From contig CP012811.1 of assembly GCA_001936135.1 (NCBI GenBank), positions 248,001 through 312,000 of the forward strand: a stretch of 64,000 nt of DNA. The letters run 5' to 3'. The notes beneath the pieces are model-generated. The model saw nothing but the letters and a program-made list of their open reading frames with translations, searched no databases and was not told the DNA's origin. A program made the translations under genes and the position numbers. Shown in pieces: positions 31,133-41,257 of this stretch (its first letter is position 1; each line of letters opens with the position of its first letter). The DNA is from Saccharomycopsis fibuligera x Saccharomycopsis cf. fibuligera (taxonomy: Eukaryota > Ascomycota > Saccharomycetes > Ascoideales > Saccharomycopsidaceae).

Positions 31133-31903
31133 TGTTATTTGGGTGAGGGTGGCTGCTAAAAAGTAGTAATAGACTATGTAGACCTTCATAGCTAATATGA
31201 TGTTCTCTGTAGCAAGGATCTGTCTGTCTTTTGTCTTCTGTCTGCTGCGAGTTGTCGCTGCAGTTTTTCAGTTTTCTTTTTTCAAGCTCTGAAATAGTAG
31301 CGATGCTGCTATATGTAGGGTGTTTGCACCCTCGTTATTCCAACATAAGAAGATTAATGAACTGCTTATCGATGCTAAGATAAAGATAAATTACTTAGTG
31401 TGTGTGTAGAAAACTTAGCTAAAATATCCTCAACTCGACTATACAGTATTAAGGCACAAGAACTGAATTGACAGCAACATAATAAAGAGGCTTGAAGAAG
31501 GTGAACACGGAAGGGCACCAACGACAATAAATGTGCTTTTCGAGGGGTAAAAGGGCAAAACTAACACAATAAGGGATTATTTAGTATTCTCAATACTACA
31601 ATAGTAATGACGAGAGTTCTGATTCTTAGGAGCCGGTGGCATTGCCATTATATACTAGAAAGACTGAAATTATAGTGGCAATCACATGATTTCCGAAAGA
31701 GGAAAGTGGCGCATATCACGAAATTAAAAACAAAAAAAACAAAAATCAATCAAGAACGATGATGAGTGATGGATGATGATGATGAGGAAATCAAGATAAT
31801 AACACTAACCCACCAGTCATTATTTACAGCAAGTCTGCTGCTACTATATCAACAAATAAACTCAATTTTTACTTAAGCTTACATCCCCACAATACACCTC
31901 AAT
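31133..31903. promoter_or_regulatory. divergent PTC7-YNG2 promoter region
   Basis: Shared upstream region of two divergent genes. The PTC7 side contains the alternative in-frame ATG (31189-31187). Nearer YNG2 is a GATGATGAG-rich stretch (31756-31792). No other gene is seen. Confidence 0.55.
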
Positions 31904-32995
31904 ATGGACCCAGGATCAGTGCTAGAGCACCATACCACCAACTTGAGCAACTTGCCTGCAGAGTTGACTTTCCTTCTCCATGAACTTCGCCAAAAAGACC
32001 TTGCCTTTTACGACCACCGCAAGAAACTTCAACAGTATGATGCTCAAATTCACAAATTTATCAAACAACATGGTTCTCTTGCTAATAACCCAAAAGAAGC
32101 ACAGCTATACCCAAAGATTAGAGCACATTTCCAAGAATGTGAAACTATTCAAAAGGAAAAATGCAAACTTGCCAATACTAGCTTGTTTCTACTAGCAAAG
32201 CATTTATCATCGTTGGAAAACGATATTGGAAAATTAGAAAAAGATGGCTTACTTCAGCTCCTAGAGGATACTGTGCTACCTATTGACAATGAGGCATTAT
32301 TGGATGACACTTCTTCTGTGCTCACTGCAGATAGTGTACTTACAAACAATACCACATCTCATGGAAGAGGTGGCAGCGCTGGAGCTGGTAATGGCCATAA
32401 GCGAACGCAATCACGGAAATCCACCACGTCACGACTTTCTGTGACCCCGTCAGCTGGTGGTAACACTAGACCGCTGAAGAGACAAAAAGTAGACCATGCA
32501 CATGCTAGTGCTAGTACTACTAAAGGTAGCGTGCCGAAGACTGAACGTCAAAGTGATATTGGGTTACCTGCTCCTGATGGAGGTCTTCATCATAAAGTGA
32601 AAACAGAAGATGACTCAATAAGTGATATTCAAACGCTAGGCTCTTTGTCTCTGAAGCCATCTGCTGTCCAAAAGCGCGATAACAATCCAGCATCATCGGC
32701 AACAACAGGAGCAGCATCAGGATCCGTTAGAACCGCGGGACCAGGAGAAGGGCCTGATAGTGCCACTAACACTCCTACTAAAGCTGGTGCTGAAAACAGT
32801 GAGGATCAAACATTGTACTGTTTCTGTCGTCAAGTTTCTTTTGGTGAGATGATTGGTTGTGACAATAGTAAATGCCGTTACGAATGGTTCCATTACAAGT
32901 GCGTTGGATTGACAGCAGAACCTACTGGGAAATGGTATTGTCCGGATTGTGCTAAGCGGTTGGAAAAAAAGAAGAGAAAGAAGACAATAGCATGA
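31904..32995 (+). CDS. YNG2: ING-family PHD protein Yng2, NuA4 acetyltransferase subunit
   Basis: Encodes 363 residues. The N-terminal ING domain (about 1-115) opens MDPGSVLEH, then [31 protein letters not shown] and [19 protein letters not shown] variable Ser/Ala/Gly-rich basic linker follows. The C-terminal PHD finger (about 305-355) is C4HC3: [17 protein letters not shown], then [11 protein letters not shown] and GKWYCPDC. The start matches S. cerevisiae Yng2 (MDPSLVLEQ) rather than Yng1 or Pho23. Yng2 is a core subunit of NuA4/piccolo NuA4 and its PHD reads H3K4 methylation to direct H4/H2A acetylation. It ends in a Lys-rich tail. The linker makes it longer than S. cerevisiae Yng2 (282). 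Confidence 0.95.
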   Translation: MDPGSVLEHHTTNLSNLPAELTFLLHELRQKDLAFYDHRKKLQQYDAQIHKFIKQHGSLANNPKEAQLYPKIRAHFQECETIQKEKCKLANTSLFLLAKHLSSLENDIGKLEKDGLLQLLEDTVLPIDNEALLDDTSSVLTADSVLTNNTTSHGRGGSAGAGNGHKRTQSRKSTTSRLSVTPSAGGNTRPLKRQKVDHAHASASTTKGSVPKTERQSDIGLPAPDGGLHHKVKTEDDSISDIQTLGSLSLKPSAVQKRDNNPASSATTGAASGSVRTAGPGEGPDSATNTPTKAGAENSEDQTLYCFCRQVSFGEMIGCDNSKCRYEWFHYKCVGLTAEPTGKWYCPDCAKRLEKKKRKKTIA

Positions 32996-33477
32996 AGATT
33001 AACTTATGTATAATATATATATATTCATAGTAATGGGACGGCGTTTTGGATTTAATTTGGCTAATCTGTTACTTTCAATATTATATTTTTAAGATAATTA
33101 AGCGCTTCGCTGCAAGATCCATCTATTTTAATGCTGTTCAAGCAAAATTTTCGACGGGTTTGGCTATGGTTGAAGACAACTGCTTTTGCAGCCTTAAACA
33201 GATTAGGGCATATTAATGCTTTACTAAAGTTCTATAAATATCAAAATATGTAGTATAATTACAATATTGTTGTAAATTTCGTACTTTAATGTCATATTGT
33301 ATTCTTGAGTATGCTAAAAGTAAAAGTTGCGCTAAGTTTATGTGATAAAAGAACTGAAGTAAAGCGGTGTAGTAGATCAATCAATAATCACCTTCCAAGA
33401 TAAATCTAGAGCGAAAGTAATATAAATCAGAGAAAGTATATGCTGACAGCAAAATAAGACAGAGCACTCTAAACATA
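32996..33477. other. convergent region, YNG2 to small secreted protein A
   Basis: Short AT-rich stretch between converging genes that holds the two 3' ends. Nothing else is seen. Confidence 0.5.
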
Positions 33478-33867
33478 TTATTTGTTTTTGGAATCAAAGA
33501 CCTTTTTAAACACATTAGGCTTCTTGTCAAAAGTACCAGGTTCTGGAGTCCAGTCAGATTCCTCCAATGGTACCGGTTGTTCGACTATCCCACCTTTCTT
33601 TTTAGGAAGTGCCGGAAGCGGTTTGTTAACATTTGCTGGAGCTTTTTTAGGAATAGCACCCATAGCGGCAGCTTCTGCTGCTGCAGCACGTTTGAATATG
33701 GAAGTTGGAGCCGGTTCTTGCTCTAATGGTGGCTGAGAAGTAGTGATTGGCTGAGAAGTAGTGATTGCAGTTTCTGCATTTGATTCTGATTCTGGTACTG
33801 GAGCAGCAGATACACCAGAGTAAGCAAAGATGCAAAGAGCCAAGGTAGCGCCGTTAGCAAATTTCAT
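33478..33867 (-). CDS. small secreted protein A with conserved VEQP/ESDW module
   Basis: Encodes 129 residues. There is a clear signal peptide (MKFANGATLALCIFAYSGVSA, cleavage near 21). A short acidic Ser/Thr/Pro-rich pro region contains two ITTSQP repeats, and a Lys-Arg (SIFKR) site fits Kex2 cleavage. After it come an Ala-rich segment, a Pro/Lys-rich linker (PALPKKK) and the C-terminal module GGIVEQPVPLEESDWTPEP, then GTFDKK and a Lys-rich end. This module is shared with the gene at 35056-35382, so the two are paralogues in tandem on the same strand. There is no GPI signal and no Cys. I do not recognise the family. A secreted, proteolytically matured peptide is the likely product; its role is unknown. 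Confidence 0.75.
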   Translation of the reverse strand: MKFANGATLALCIFAYSGVSAAPVPESESNAETAITTSQPITTSQPPLEQEPAPTSIFKRAAAAEAAAMGAIPKKAPANVNKPLPALPKKKGGIVEQPVPLEESDWTPEPGTFDKKPNVFKKVFDSKNK

Positions 33868-35055
33868 TATGTATGTGAAAGAAGAATTAAGTACTTTTAA
33901 AAAACTTTGTAGTTTAAATTGTTTGCAACTAGAAGAAATTCTGTTTGCTTGTTATCTGTGGTTAATATATTAATCAGAATAAGCCTTCCTGGATTTCACT
34001 TTGAACGAAAACAGCGAGGCTTATATACATTTACATTTTTTATTTCAGTTAGGTACTGAATTATCGTTTAATTAATTATTATTTCCATCAGCAAACATTT
34101 TGGACGCTCAATATTGTTAGACGTCTCGAGTATCATGACTACATGAAATAATTACTTGATGTTGAATTAGGCAGTATCGATCGACATGCATGTTGCGTTA
34201 GTGCCGTTTCGTAAATTTGTTGTGTCCTATTGTGCATTGTGCACAAGTCCGGTACCAAAAGAGGCACAGAGATAAAAAAAAAAAAAAAAAAAAATTATTG
34301 TTTTGGCACTGTTATTGTGTCCCTTCTTTTTTAGGAAATAAAAAGAGACATCTTCGTCTCCATTTTTATGGTACATGATTGTTAATTTTTTTTTTTCTAC
34401 TTGTTCGTGGTAATAGTATAAACAATAGCACCACTAAATGTAGACAAAAAAAAGTAACAAATATTGCTTAATTATAATCCAAAAAGCTTTTCAAGTTGGA
34501 ATTAACTTTAGTTAATACGTTTTTTGGATGGAAAGCAAGTTATTTTCTATGCCATTGAAATTATATCCTTCAATTATCAGTTCTCTATGTATATAGCAGA
34601 CAAAATGTTTTTGCTGCTTAGCTTGCATCATGATGCATTTATATGGGACAACCAAATTTTGAGTAAAATGAACAAAAAAGAAAACAAGTTATAGAAGATC
34701 AATTTTTAACTTCTTCGTGCTGTTTGCCATTAGCAGTAGTGTGATACAAACCTGATTTTTAAGCATTTCGATGTCTTCAAGTAGTACTAGCCAAAACTGG
34801 CTATGATATCCCAACTATCCTCATAAATGACATTTTTTAAAACATTTATATTGAGGTTTTGACTATTTTAATGCTTATTAATATATTGAGGTCTATGCAA
34901 AGGAAAAATAATATGGTAAAAGAAAAACACAAAAAATACTAAAAGAATTGAACAGATGTAACTGCGTGGCACAATCACCCTATACCAAATATTTTTGCTA
35001 AAAATCATAAAATAAGGAAAAGAATAAAGTCCAAGCTTATGAGTCAGAAAATTTT
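33868..35055. other. region between the two small secreted genes
   Basis: About 1.19 kb containing the promoter of protein A and the 3' end of protein B. It has a 21-base poly-A tract (34274-34294) and poly-T runs. I looked for a third copy of the VEQP module and saw none. Confidence 0.5.
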
Positions 35056-35382
35056 TTATTTGGTTTTCGTTTTGCCAAGTTTTTTAAAAAAACTTATAAT
35101 TTGTTTCAATTTACCAGATTTCTTAAACTCATCAAAAGTGCCCTTATCAGCTGTCCATTCAGATTCAGTCAAAGCAATAGGCTGCTCAACAACTCCTCTT
35201 TTGATGAATTTTGTTGCCATGTGTGTGTCGGATGCATAAGCATGCTTGACGACATTTTCTATCACTGGTACTGAAGATTGTTCAGAAACGATACTGGTTT
35301 CGGATTTGGGTAAAGGGGCAGCAAAGACACTGTATTGAGCGAATATAGAGAGTGTGACAAAAGCGAAGACAGAAGTTTTCAT
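35056..35382 (-). CDS. small secreted protein B, paralogue of A, with cationic C-terminus
   Basis: Encodes 108 residues from the ATG of MKTSVFAFV. The frame is open further upstream, but that leader is AT-rich and lacks a signal, while this ATG starts a clean signal peptide (about 1-21, ending SVFA). A pro region leads to a Lys-Arg site (KFIKR). Directly after it is the shared module GVVEQPIALTESEWTADKG, then TFDEF. The C-terminal stretch KLKQIISFFKKLGKTKTK would form a cationic amphipathic helix. Relative to A it lacks the Ala/Pro linker between the Kex2 site and the module. There is no Cys and no GPI signal. I know no family with this module; a secreted mature peptide of about 46 residues is inferred, and any membrane activity is speculation. 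Confidence 0.75.
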   Translation of the reverse strand: MKTSVFAFVTLSIFAQYSVFAAPLPKSETSIVSEQSSVPVIENVVKHAYASDTHMATKFIKRGVVEQPIALTESEWTADKGTFDEFKKSGKLKQIISFFKKLGKTKTK

Positions 35383-36541
35383 TGTGTGTGTAAGTATTTT
35401 TTTATAAGTTGCTGGGATATTATATATCAAAAAAATTTTTTTTTTGATACTCGATGTAAATATATTGTTGTTTAAAAAGTTCAACTGAAAATCATAAAAC
35501 AAAGTACATTGAGGATCACCTATTTTATATATTCTAATTTCCCCACCACAGGAATCTGAATTTTTTACAGGTTAGAAATTCCATTTGAATGGTAATGTAT
35601 GAATGTTGTTGGCAAACTACGAGGGCCCTTACAAGGGTAGTTTGGCTTCTTTATTAAGCAGCACTAGTATAACACCCGTGTAAAAGCCTGCTTCTAAACA
35701 AACTAGTAAACTACTAGCCCTTAGCCAAGCATACAAGTCACAGAATATTAAATATGTGAGGGCTACCACCTAGCGCAAACTAACAAAGACCAAAGTTCCC
35801 ACTACAAAGCAACATTTTTGTGCCGTGTTGTTTCAGCTGCTAGTCTTCCTAAGATGCATTTGTGTGTATTATGGTAATGGCTTTCCAGACAACTGATGGT
35901 GGGGGTTTAAGCATCATGCGAGGGCCTGCCCCTGCTCCACTGTTCAGGATGACCCTGACCTTACAGTTTCTGAGTTCCAGACTTCTGATACAAATAAAAA
36001 TTACATTTAGCTGTTGCACTTTGGAGGACCTTTAAGGAAGAAAAATGGATGGAAAAAAAAAATTCAATTTTGATTTGTATTAATGGTTTCAAAAATATGC
36101 ATCATGCAACATGACGCATCTGGGCTGACATCCCGATTATTTTTCCTTTCCTTCAACATGCATGATGTTTTTCACAGTGAGGGCATTCGGTAATCGGTGA
36201 TTCTGCTCATTTCGCTAAACATGAGTAAGCTCAAAAACGATGGAAAAAAAAAGAACGGATATAGAGAAAGTAAGGAAATAGATTTGTAAATTAAATTTTT
36301 TCCTTTGGTTTGTAGATATCCTTATGAATAATTTTGAGTACACTTTGCAGGCATAAAAGGAAAGTTTTTTCTCTTTTTTACATCCTGTTTTTGTTTTTTG
36401 TATGCTTTCATTGCATCTTTACAACTTTTGTCTTTTAGTTTCAAAACCACATTTTCCATCAACTTTTTCTACATTTTGTATTATTTTTTTATTCATTACA
36501 CTCTTACTCGCCTATATTCATACAGATACATTCTTATCATC
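35383..36541. other. divergent region, secreted protein B to PY-motif gene
   Basis: About 1.16 kb acting as promoter for both flanking genes. It contains an inverted repeat (CAAACTAC/GTAGTTTG, 35613-35620 and 35637-35644) with AGGGCCCT in the loop, and a GC-richer stretch near 35900-35965. No coding gene is supported. The frame that precedes 36542 has no ATG. Confidence 0.5.
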
Positions 36542-37903
36542 ATGACCACGGATAGCCAAATAGAAAACGTTTTGAAAGTCCTCACTGATGAAAGAATTCC
36601 AAACTGGGACATCTACAGTGATTCAGAGACATCAATAGCTAATTTTGGCGAATCAAACTCAACTCAAGATTCAAACTTTCAACCTTTGAGAGATGAAGAA
36701 TACGTATCACCGACTGCTACCCACATTGAATATATGGAAGAAACCTACAGCTTTGAAGAGCAACAATCAGCTCACAATGAAACTCTAACTCCAACACCAA
36801 CACTTGTTGCAACTCCAGAACAAGAGCAAACCTTTTCAACTTCCCCTGCTCCTCGCTTTCCCCCCTCTTCTTCTAGTGGTCATTCCATTGATCCTTCTGG
36901 ATACACTATCGAGATTAACAATGATGAAAACTCGTTGGACAATACTGGAATGTATCTCACGTTTGTTCCTCCTCCTAATTACGAAACTGCAATAGATCAT
37001 CCTCCCCCAGCTTATTATTATCGCCCACCAATAAATTTCCATACTTTGCATGCAAGGCAACACCAGGCACAACCCCAAACACCAGCAGATCAATACATTG
37101 TCACCAACAGCGACAACAATAACAACGCCAATGACCACCCACAACCTCATCAGCAACAAAGTACTTCTGTTTCCAACACGGTCACTACTTCTTTTTTGAC
37201 CACTACAGATACTGCAACAAGTGATCAACAAGAACGATATCAGCCCAGTACGTCACAACAACGACAACCGCAACAACAACCATCCCCGCAACAGGTAGTT
37301 CAAGCCAAAAAGAAGAAAAGAAGAAAAGCTAGAAGAAATGCATTTGCAATGTTTTTGGGGAGCATGGATTTTGATTGTGCTCCATCAAATGATTACTATC
37401 CTCATACTGGAACCACCACCACTCATGCTAATCGCGATTATCATCATCACCGCCATTGTAGCCATACTCGTCGCCAAAACCAAAGTCACCATGCAGCAGA
37501 GATAAATGGACAGACAAACGTCATTCCAAGGCGGCCACCTCCAGCTGTTCTTTTGCCTTTGTATCGCCAATCTTTATCCTTAACAATGTCAAGGCCCTTC
37601 CCTTCATCTTATCTAGTGCCATTAGGATCAATTGAAGAAGAAGATAATGAAGCGTATCATTGTTCATGCCATCAATTGAGATCAAGTACTGCCACTACTA
37701 ATGATGCTGGTAATGTTTATGACAATAGAAATACTAACAGGAACATTAATGGTCATGATTTGGATTTAGAAAATGGAGAAATAGCTGATGAGGAAGTAAG
37801 TCCCGGTGCTGCTAGAATGACAAAATATTTACTCGGTATTGTGTTATCATTGTGTTTTGCGGTACTTGGACTTCTCATTTTGGTCGAGGTTAAGTTTTTG
37901 TAA
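36542..37903 (+). CDS. tail-anchored PY-motif protein, possible Rsp5 adaptor or substrate
   Basis: Encodes 453 residues. I chose the ATG of MTTDSQIENV; the open frame before it has no ATG. The N-terminus is acidic. Two PY motifs for Nedd4/Rsp5 WW domains lie near residues 144-160 (PPPNYETA and HPPPAYYYRPP). A Gln/Pro/Thr-rich region, a basic patch (KKKKRRKARR) and His-rich stretches follow. One hydrophobic segment lies at the extreme C-terminus (LLGIVLSLCFAVLGLLILVEV), leaving three to four residues after it. That topology makes it a tail-anchored protein with a cytosolic body. Such proteins often recruit Rsp5 to membranes for cargo ubiquitination, as Bsd2, Ssh4 and Ear1 do. I do not recognise the orthologue. 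Confidence 0.75.
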   Translation: MTTDSQIENVLKVLTDERIPNWDIYSDSETSIANFGESNSTQDSNFQPLRDEEYVSPTATHIEYMEETYSFEEQQSAHNETLTPTPTLVATPEQEQTFSTSPAPRFPPSSSSGHSIDPSGYTIEINNDENSLDNTGMYLTFVPPPNYETAIDHPPPAYYYRPPINFHTLHARQHQAQPQTPADQYIVTNSDNNNNANDHPQPHQQQSTSVSNTVTTSFLTTTDTATSDQQERYQPSTSQQRQPQQQPSPQQVVQAKKKKRRKARRNAFAMFLGSMDFDCAPSNDYYPHTGTTTTHANRDYHHHRHCSHTRRQNQSHHAAEINGQTNVIPRRPPPAVLLPLYRQSLSLTMSRPFPSSYLVPLGSIEEEDNEAYHCSCHQLRSSTATTNDAGNVYDNRNTNRNINGHDLDLENGEIADEEVSPGAARMTKYLLGIVLSLCFAVLGLLILVEVKFL

Positions 37904-38115
37904 TTTTTTGCCGTTATTTTAATTTGCTTCTTGTGTGTTTTTTCATTTTTTTCGTTTTCATCTTTATTTTTTCCTTTGTATTTTTTTTTTAGCTTTATGC
38001 TTTCTTAACTATTTTTTTTTGCCTCTCTTTTGATAGTTCATTCCTATATTCTTCAAATATTTATCTTTTACTCTGAGTATTTGAAAAGCAGCATATGTTA
38101 TTTGACTTCCTTATT

Positions 38116-38172
<57 letters not shown>

Positions 38173-39110
38173 TTAAACCCCTCTTTGAGCTTCACTACTG
38201 TGAAGTATATTTTGGATTACTTATTTAGTTAATACGTTATTACATCTTCAGCATTTTTTAATGGAACTTCTTGCTTCAAATTACTTATGCTTTTATTCTA
38301 TTTGGTGTTTGGTAAATTATTCCTTTGGTAATATTAGTATATCTTTTTGTCAAATTAAAACTTCTTCTAATTTTTGTCTTTCCATTTTTGAGGTAGGCCT
38401 TACTCTTTTTTTTTAAGTATTGTATCACTAAGATTGATACAAAAAGAAAATGTAAATAATTTGCAAACAATAGTAGCAGAAGTTGATGGATGATGTAAAT
38501 GAGCTTTAACTACCAGACCACCGTAAGAAATTTTTATCTTTATATAGATGACTTTGATATTTCCCGTAACATGACTTAACTCAACATAAAGCCGCGCTTT
38601 TTAGCTATATTACAAACATGTTTTTCTTTTGGAAAAGTCAAAATCTACAAATCAATATTGCAGCTAGATTGTGTATTAAAAAAGGGCATCATCCATGGGT
38701 ATCGAAAAATTAAAAAGCGCAAGTTGAAAATGACCTGAAAGAAAAAGAAATTAAGAGTAAAAAAAAAAAAACTTGTCCATGCAACATCCAAAAATTATTT
38801 CCAAAGAAAAATTAAAACAAATATGAATAAAAAAAAAAAAAAAAGGGGAAATTAAAGTAAAATAAAAAAAAAAAAAGAGAGAGAGAAAAACAAAAGCAAT
38901 AAAGATATCATCATCATAACTAACATAAAGAATAGTCCAATATTATGAAACTTAGTTAAAGAGCAAAATGTAAACCATAAGAATCTCAATAATTGTGAAA
39001 TTTTAACAGTCTTCAGAAATTTAAATGCTCATATTAAGCCAGGAGGGTAAATACCATTTCATGCGAAACGGTAACAGGTTTTGAGTTCTTCCGGCAAGGG
39101 ATCAACAACA
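37904..39110. other. convergent region, PY-motif gene to SAN1
   Basis: About 1.2 kb, T-rich on the left and A-rich on the right, as expected for two facing 3' ends. It includes the 54-base TTG repeat. No gene is seen. Confidence 0.55.
38116..38169. repeat. (TTG)18 trinucleotide microsatellite
   Basis: Eighteen exact TTG units, about 210 bases after the PY-motif gene stop and probably in its 3' untranslated region. Uninterrupted, so likely variable between strains. Confidence 0.95.
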
Positions 39111-40448
39111 TTACACTCTAGCCAACTCTAAAAGCAAATCTCTTAAAAATTGAGAACCAGAAACCCCTTGCAACCTCTTTACAATAAATTGAGCTTTATC
39201 AGATCTGTACGGATCCTCAATTTTGGCTCGGCAATATGGACAAGTATCTGTTGATTTCAACCATTCAAACGCACAATTTGTACCAAATATATGGCCACAT
39301 GGTAATTTTGTAGCAGTATGCTTTGATTTAGATAAAATGTCTCTTTCTTTTTCTTCATCATATTCGGCATCGAGACTATTGTTAGGTCTATCATTAGTGT
39401 TATTGCTATTTGGTTCTGCGGGTTCTGTGGACGCTTCTTGAGAGCTCGAACCTTCGCCACCTATCGTGGTCTCTGAATTACTAACATTATTAGAAGCTGC
39501 GGCTCCGGAATTTAACTTCTTTTTCTTATTTTGGCCATCTTGTTCGTCATTGCTAACATCATCATTGCTTTCTTCTCTAGATCTTTTCTTTTGTTTGCTA
39601 TTTCTGTTTTCTTTTTCTCCTGTCTGTTTCAATTTGTTTTCTTCAATGTCTTTTTCATTACATTTTTCATTACTATTATTCTTTAAATGCACAGGAAACT
39701 CAAATGCATCATAGCATATTGAGCAGCAATTGTCATGACTTTCAAGGGCTTGCAAAGATTCCAATACTTCAAACTCCTTAAATCGTTTGGCAGTAATGGA
39801 TTTGTCAGCTCCACCAACATGATTGAAAATCAAAGCTTCGGAAAAAGGTAAAAATGATTCGGAAAAAAGGGCATCGTGATAATCATTATTACCTTCTTGT
39901 TCTCTTGGCCTAGTAGTATTTTGTTCAGTTTGTCCTGGTTGCCCTTGCGGTGGATTCTGGCTTTGAGATAAAGGATTAGAGGATGCAGTAGATGATGGGG
40001 AAGCAGTGGCTGGACTTACATTGTGCTGTCTTCTGGTTCTTGCTCTTCTATCCGATAAGCTTGATAAGCTTGAATGCATTGGAGGAAAAGTGAACAAGTA
40101 AGGGAACCGGCTAAATCTATCAGGACTATCGTTGCTGTTGATGTTGGTGGTATTGCTAGTGCCATTACCACTGTTATTACTTACATGGTTTTCGGTATTA
40201 CTGACATTACCAGTGCCACTTGCTCTGTTTGTGCTCGTATCGGTATTTGCGGATGAGGATGGATTCATGGAGTTGTTGGAGAACAACGGATCTTCCAAAG
40301 TGGCTCTTCTCGAGAACAAATACACTCTGCTAGATCTATGACCGCTCCAGAAGAAGGAAAGTGGGCCAAATGGGAGGTCATTGGATCTTCTAGAATTGGG
40401 TGTGTCATTGCCATTTGTATCATTGTTGTCTCTTCTGGGAGAGGACAT
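39111..40448 (-). CDS. SAN1: San1-like nuclear RING ubiquitin ligase
   Basis: Encodes 445 residues. A disordered Asn/Ser-rich N-terminus precedes a RING split by a long insert: the first pair CCSICYDAFEFP near 239-250, then about 130 charged residues (with KKRSREES), then KLPCGHIFGTNCAFEWLKS and TCPYCRAKIEDP near 380-410. S. cerevisiae San1 has the same layout, with CSICYDEYE, a charged insert containing KRKRDSE, and KLPCGHIFG. San1 ubiquitinates misfolded nuclear proteins, which it binds through its disordered arms. This copy is shorter than S. cerevisiae San1 (610) because the C-terminal disordered arm is almost absent; it ends soon after the RING with RLQGVSGSQFLRDLLLELARV-like helices. 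It is divergent from SHE4. Confidence 0.85.
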   Translation of the reverse strand: MSSPRRDNNDTNGNDTPNSRRSNDLPFGPLSFFWSGHRSSRVYLFSRRATLEDPLFSNNSMNPSSSANTDTSTNRASGTGNVSNTENHVSNNSGNGTSNTTNINSNDSPDRFSRFPYLFTFPPMHSSLSSLSDRRARTRRQHNVSPATASPSSTASSNPLSQSQNPPQGQPGQTEQNTTRPREQEGNNDYHDALFSESFLPFSEALIFNHVGGADKSITAKRFKEFEVLESLQALESHDNCCSICYDAFEFPVHLKNNSNEKCNEKDIEENKLKQTGEKENRNSKQKKRSREESNDDVSNDEQDGQNKKKKLNSGAAASNNVSNSETTIGGEGSSSQEASTEPAEPNSNNTNDRPNNSLDAEYDEEKERDILSKSKHTATKLPCGHIFGTNCAFEWLKSTDTCPYCRAKIEDPYRSDKAQFIVKRLQGVSGSQFLRDLLLELARV

Positions 40449-41257
40449 TCTGAAGAAAGCTATAGATTATATGGTAAATATTTTGTGATTCGCTGTTTTT
40501 TTTTATTCTTAAAATATCTTTTGTGCAAATGTTCCCGAGCAAAGGGCAAGGTCAAGTCAATAAAGAAAGAACGCAAAAGAAAGAGCCGAGGGAAAAGGAG
40601 AAGCGAGAAGCAAGAGGTAAGAGTTGAGAACTGGGATAAACGAATCAGGCTGCTGCTGTTGTTTTTCCTTTCCTCTGGGTTTTTCTTCCTTTCCTGGATG
40701 CCACACAGATGAGACTCTCGCGCTCTCGCACTGGAGCAGAGCTGCGATCAGTCGAATCAGAAGCCACTGTGCCGGTTACTCAATTACGTAATTATGGACG
40801 TACGCCCACAACCGTCTGGTCAGGTGCATTAGTAAAGTTCTGAGATTTTGTAATCATTGCGGTGATTCTTAAATAGCTTGGTCAGAAATTATGTAATATC
40901 GGGAACCATTTTAAGGGACAATTTCAATCAATTAACCAATTCCCACAAACTTACTGGGCCGCACTCCAATGCCAAAGACAACCGTCGGCGCGGCGGCAGT
41001 GCCAAAACAAACGCTCCGGAGCGGTTGTCGCACATTTCCTGCTCTGCACCGAAGCGGGTGCTCTCAAACATCCGCACCCTCAAGAAGCGGAAGTGCAGAA
41101 ATACCAACGCGGTGGGTACAGTTCTTTGAAACTCGCTACGGTGAGCGCCGGCAGGTATATTTTTGAGCTGCTGGTGGCCTTGGTATACTCGAATCAAGGA
41201 AACAGAAAGGCCATTGACTCTTAGAATCCATCAATTGAAGAAGCCGGACTAACAATA
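40449..41257. promoter_or_regulatory. divergent SAN1-SHE4 promoter with GC-rich patch
   Basis: Shared upstream region of 809 bases. The part at about 40955-41150 is much richer in GC than its surroundings, with CGCTCCGGAGCG (41012-41023, palindromic) and a GGGTGC/GCACCC inverted repeat near 41058-41081. The short frames on both strands across it have no recognisable domain and look like by-products of the base composition. Confidence 0.5.

Noticed and set aside
35383-35502. 40-codon N-terminal extension of secreted protein B
   Set aside because: Its start is not needed, and it would bury the signal peptide behind an AT-rich leader.
40928-41197. Overlapping frames on both strands in the GC-rich promoter patch
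   Set aside because: High GC removes stop codons in several frames at once; none carries a domain.
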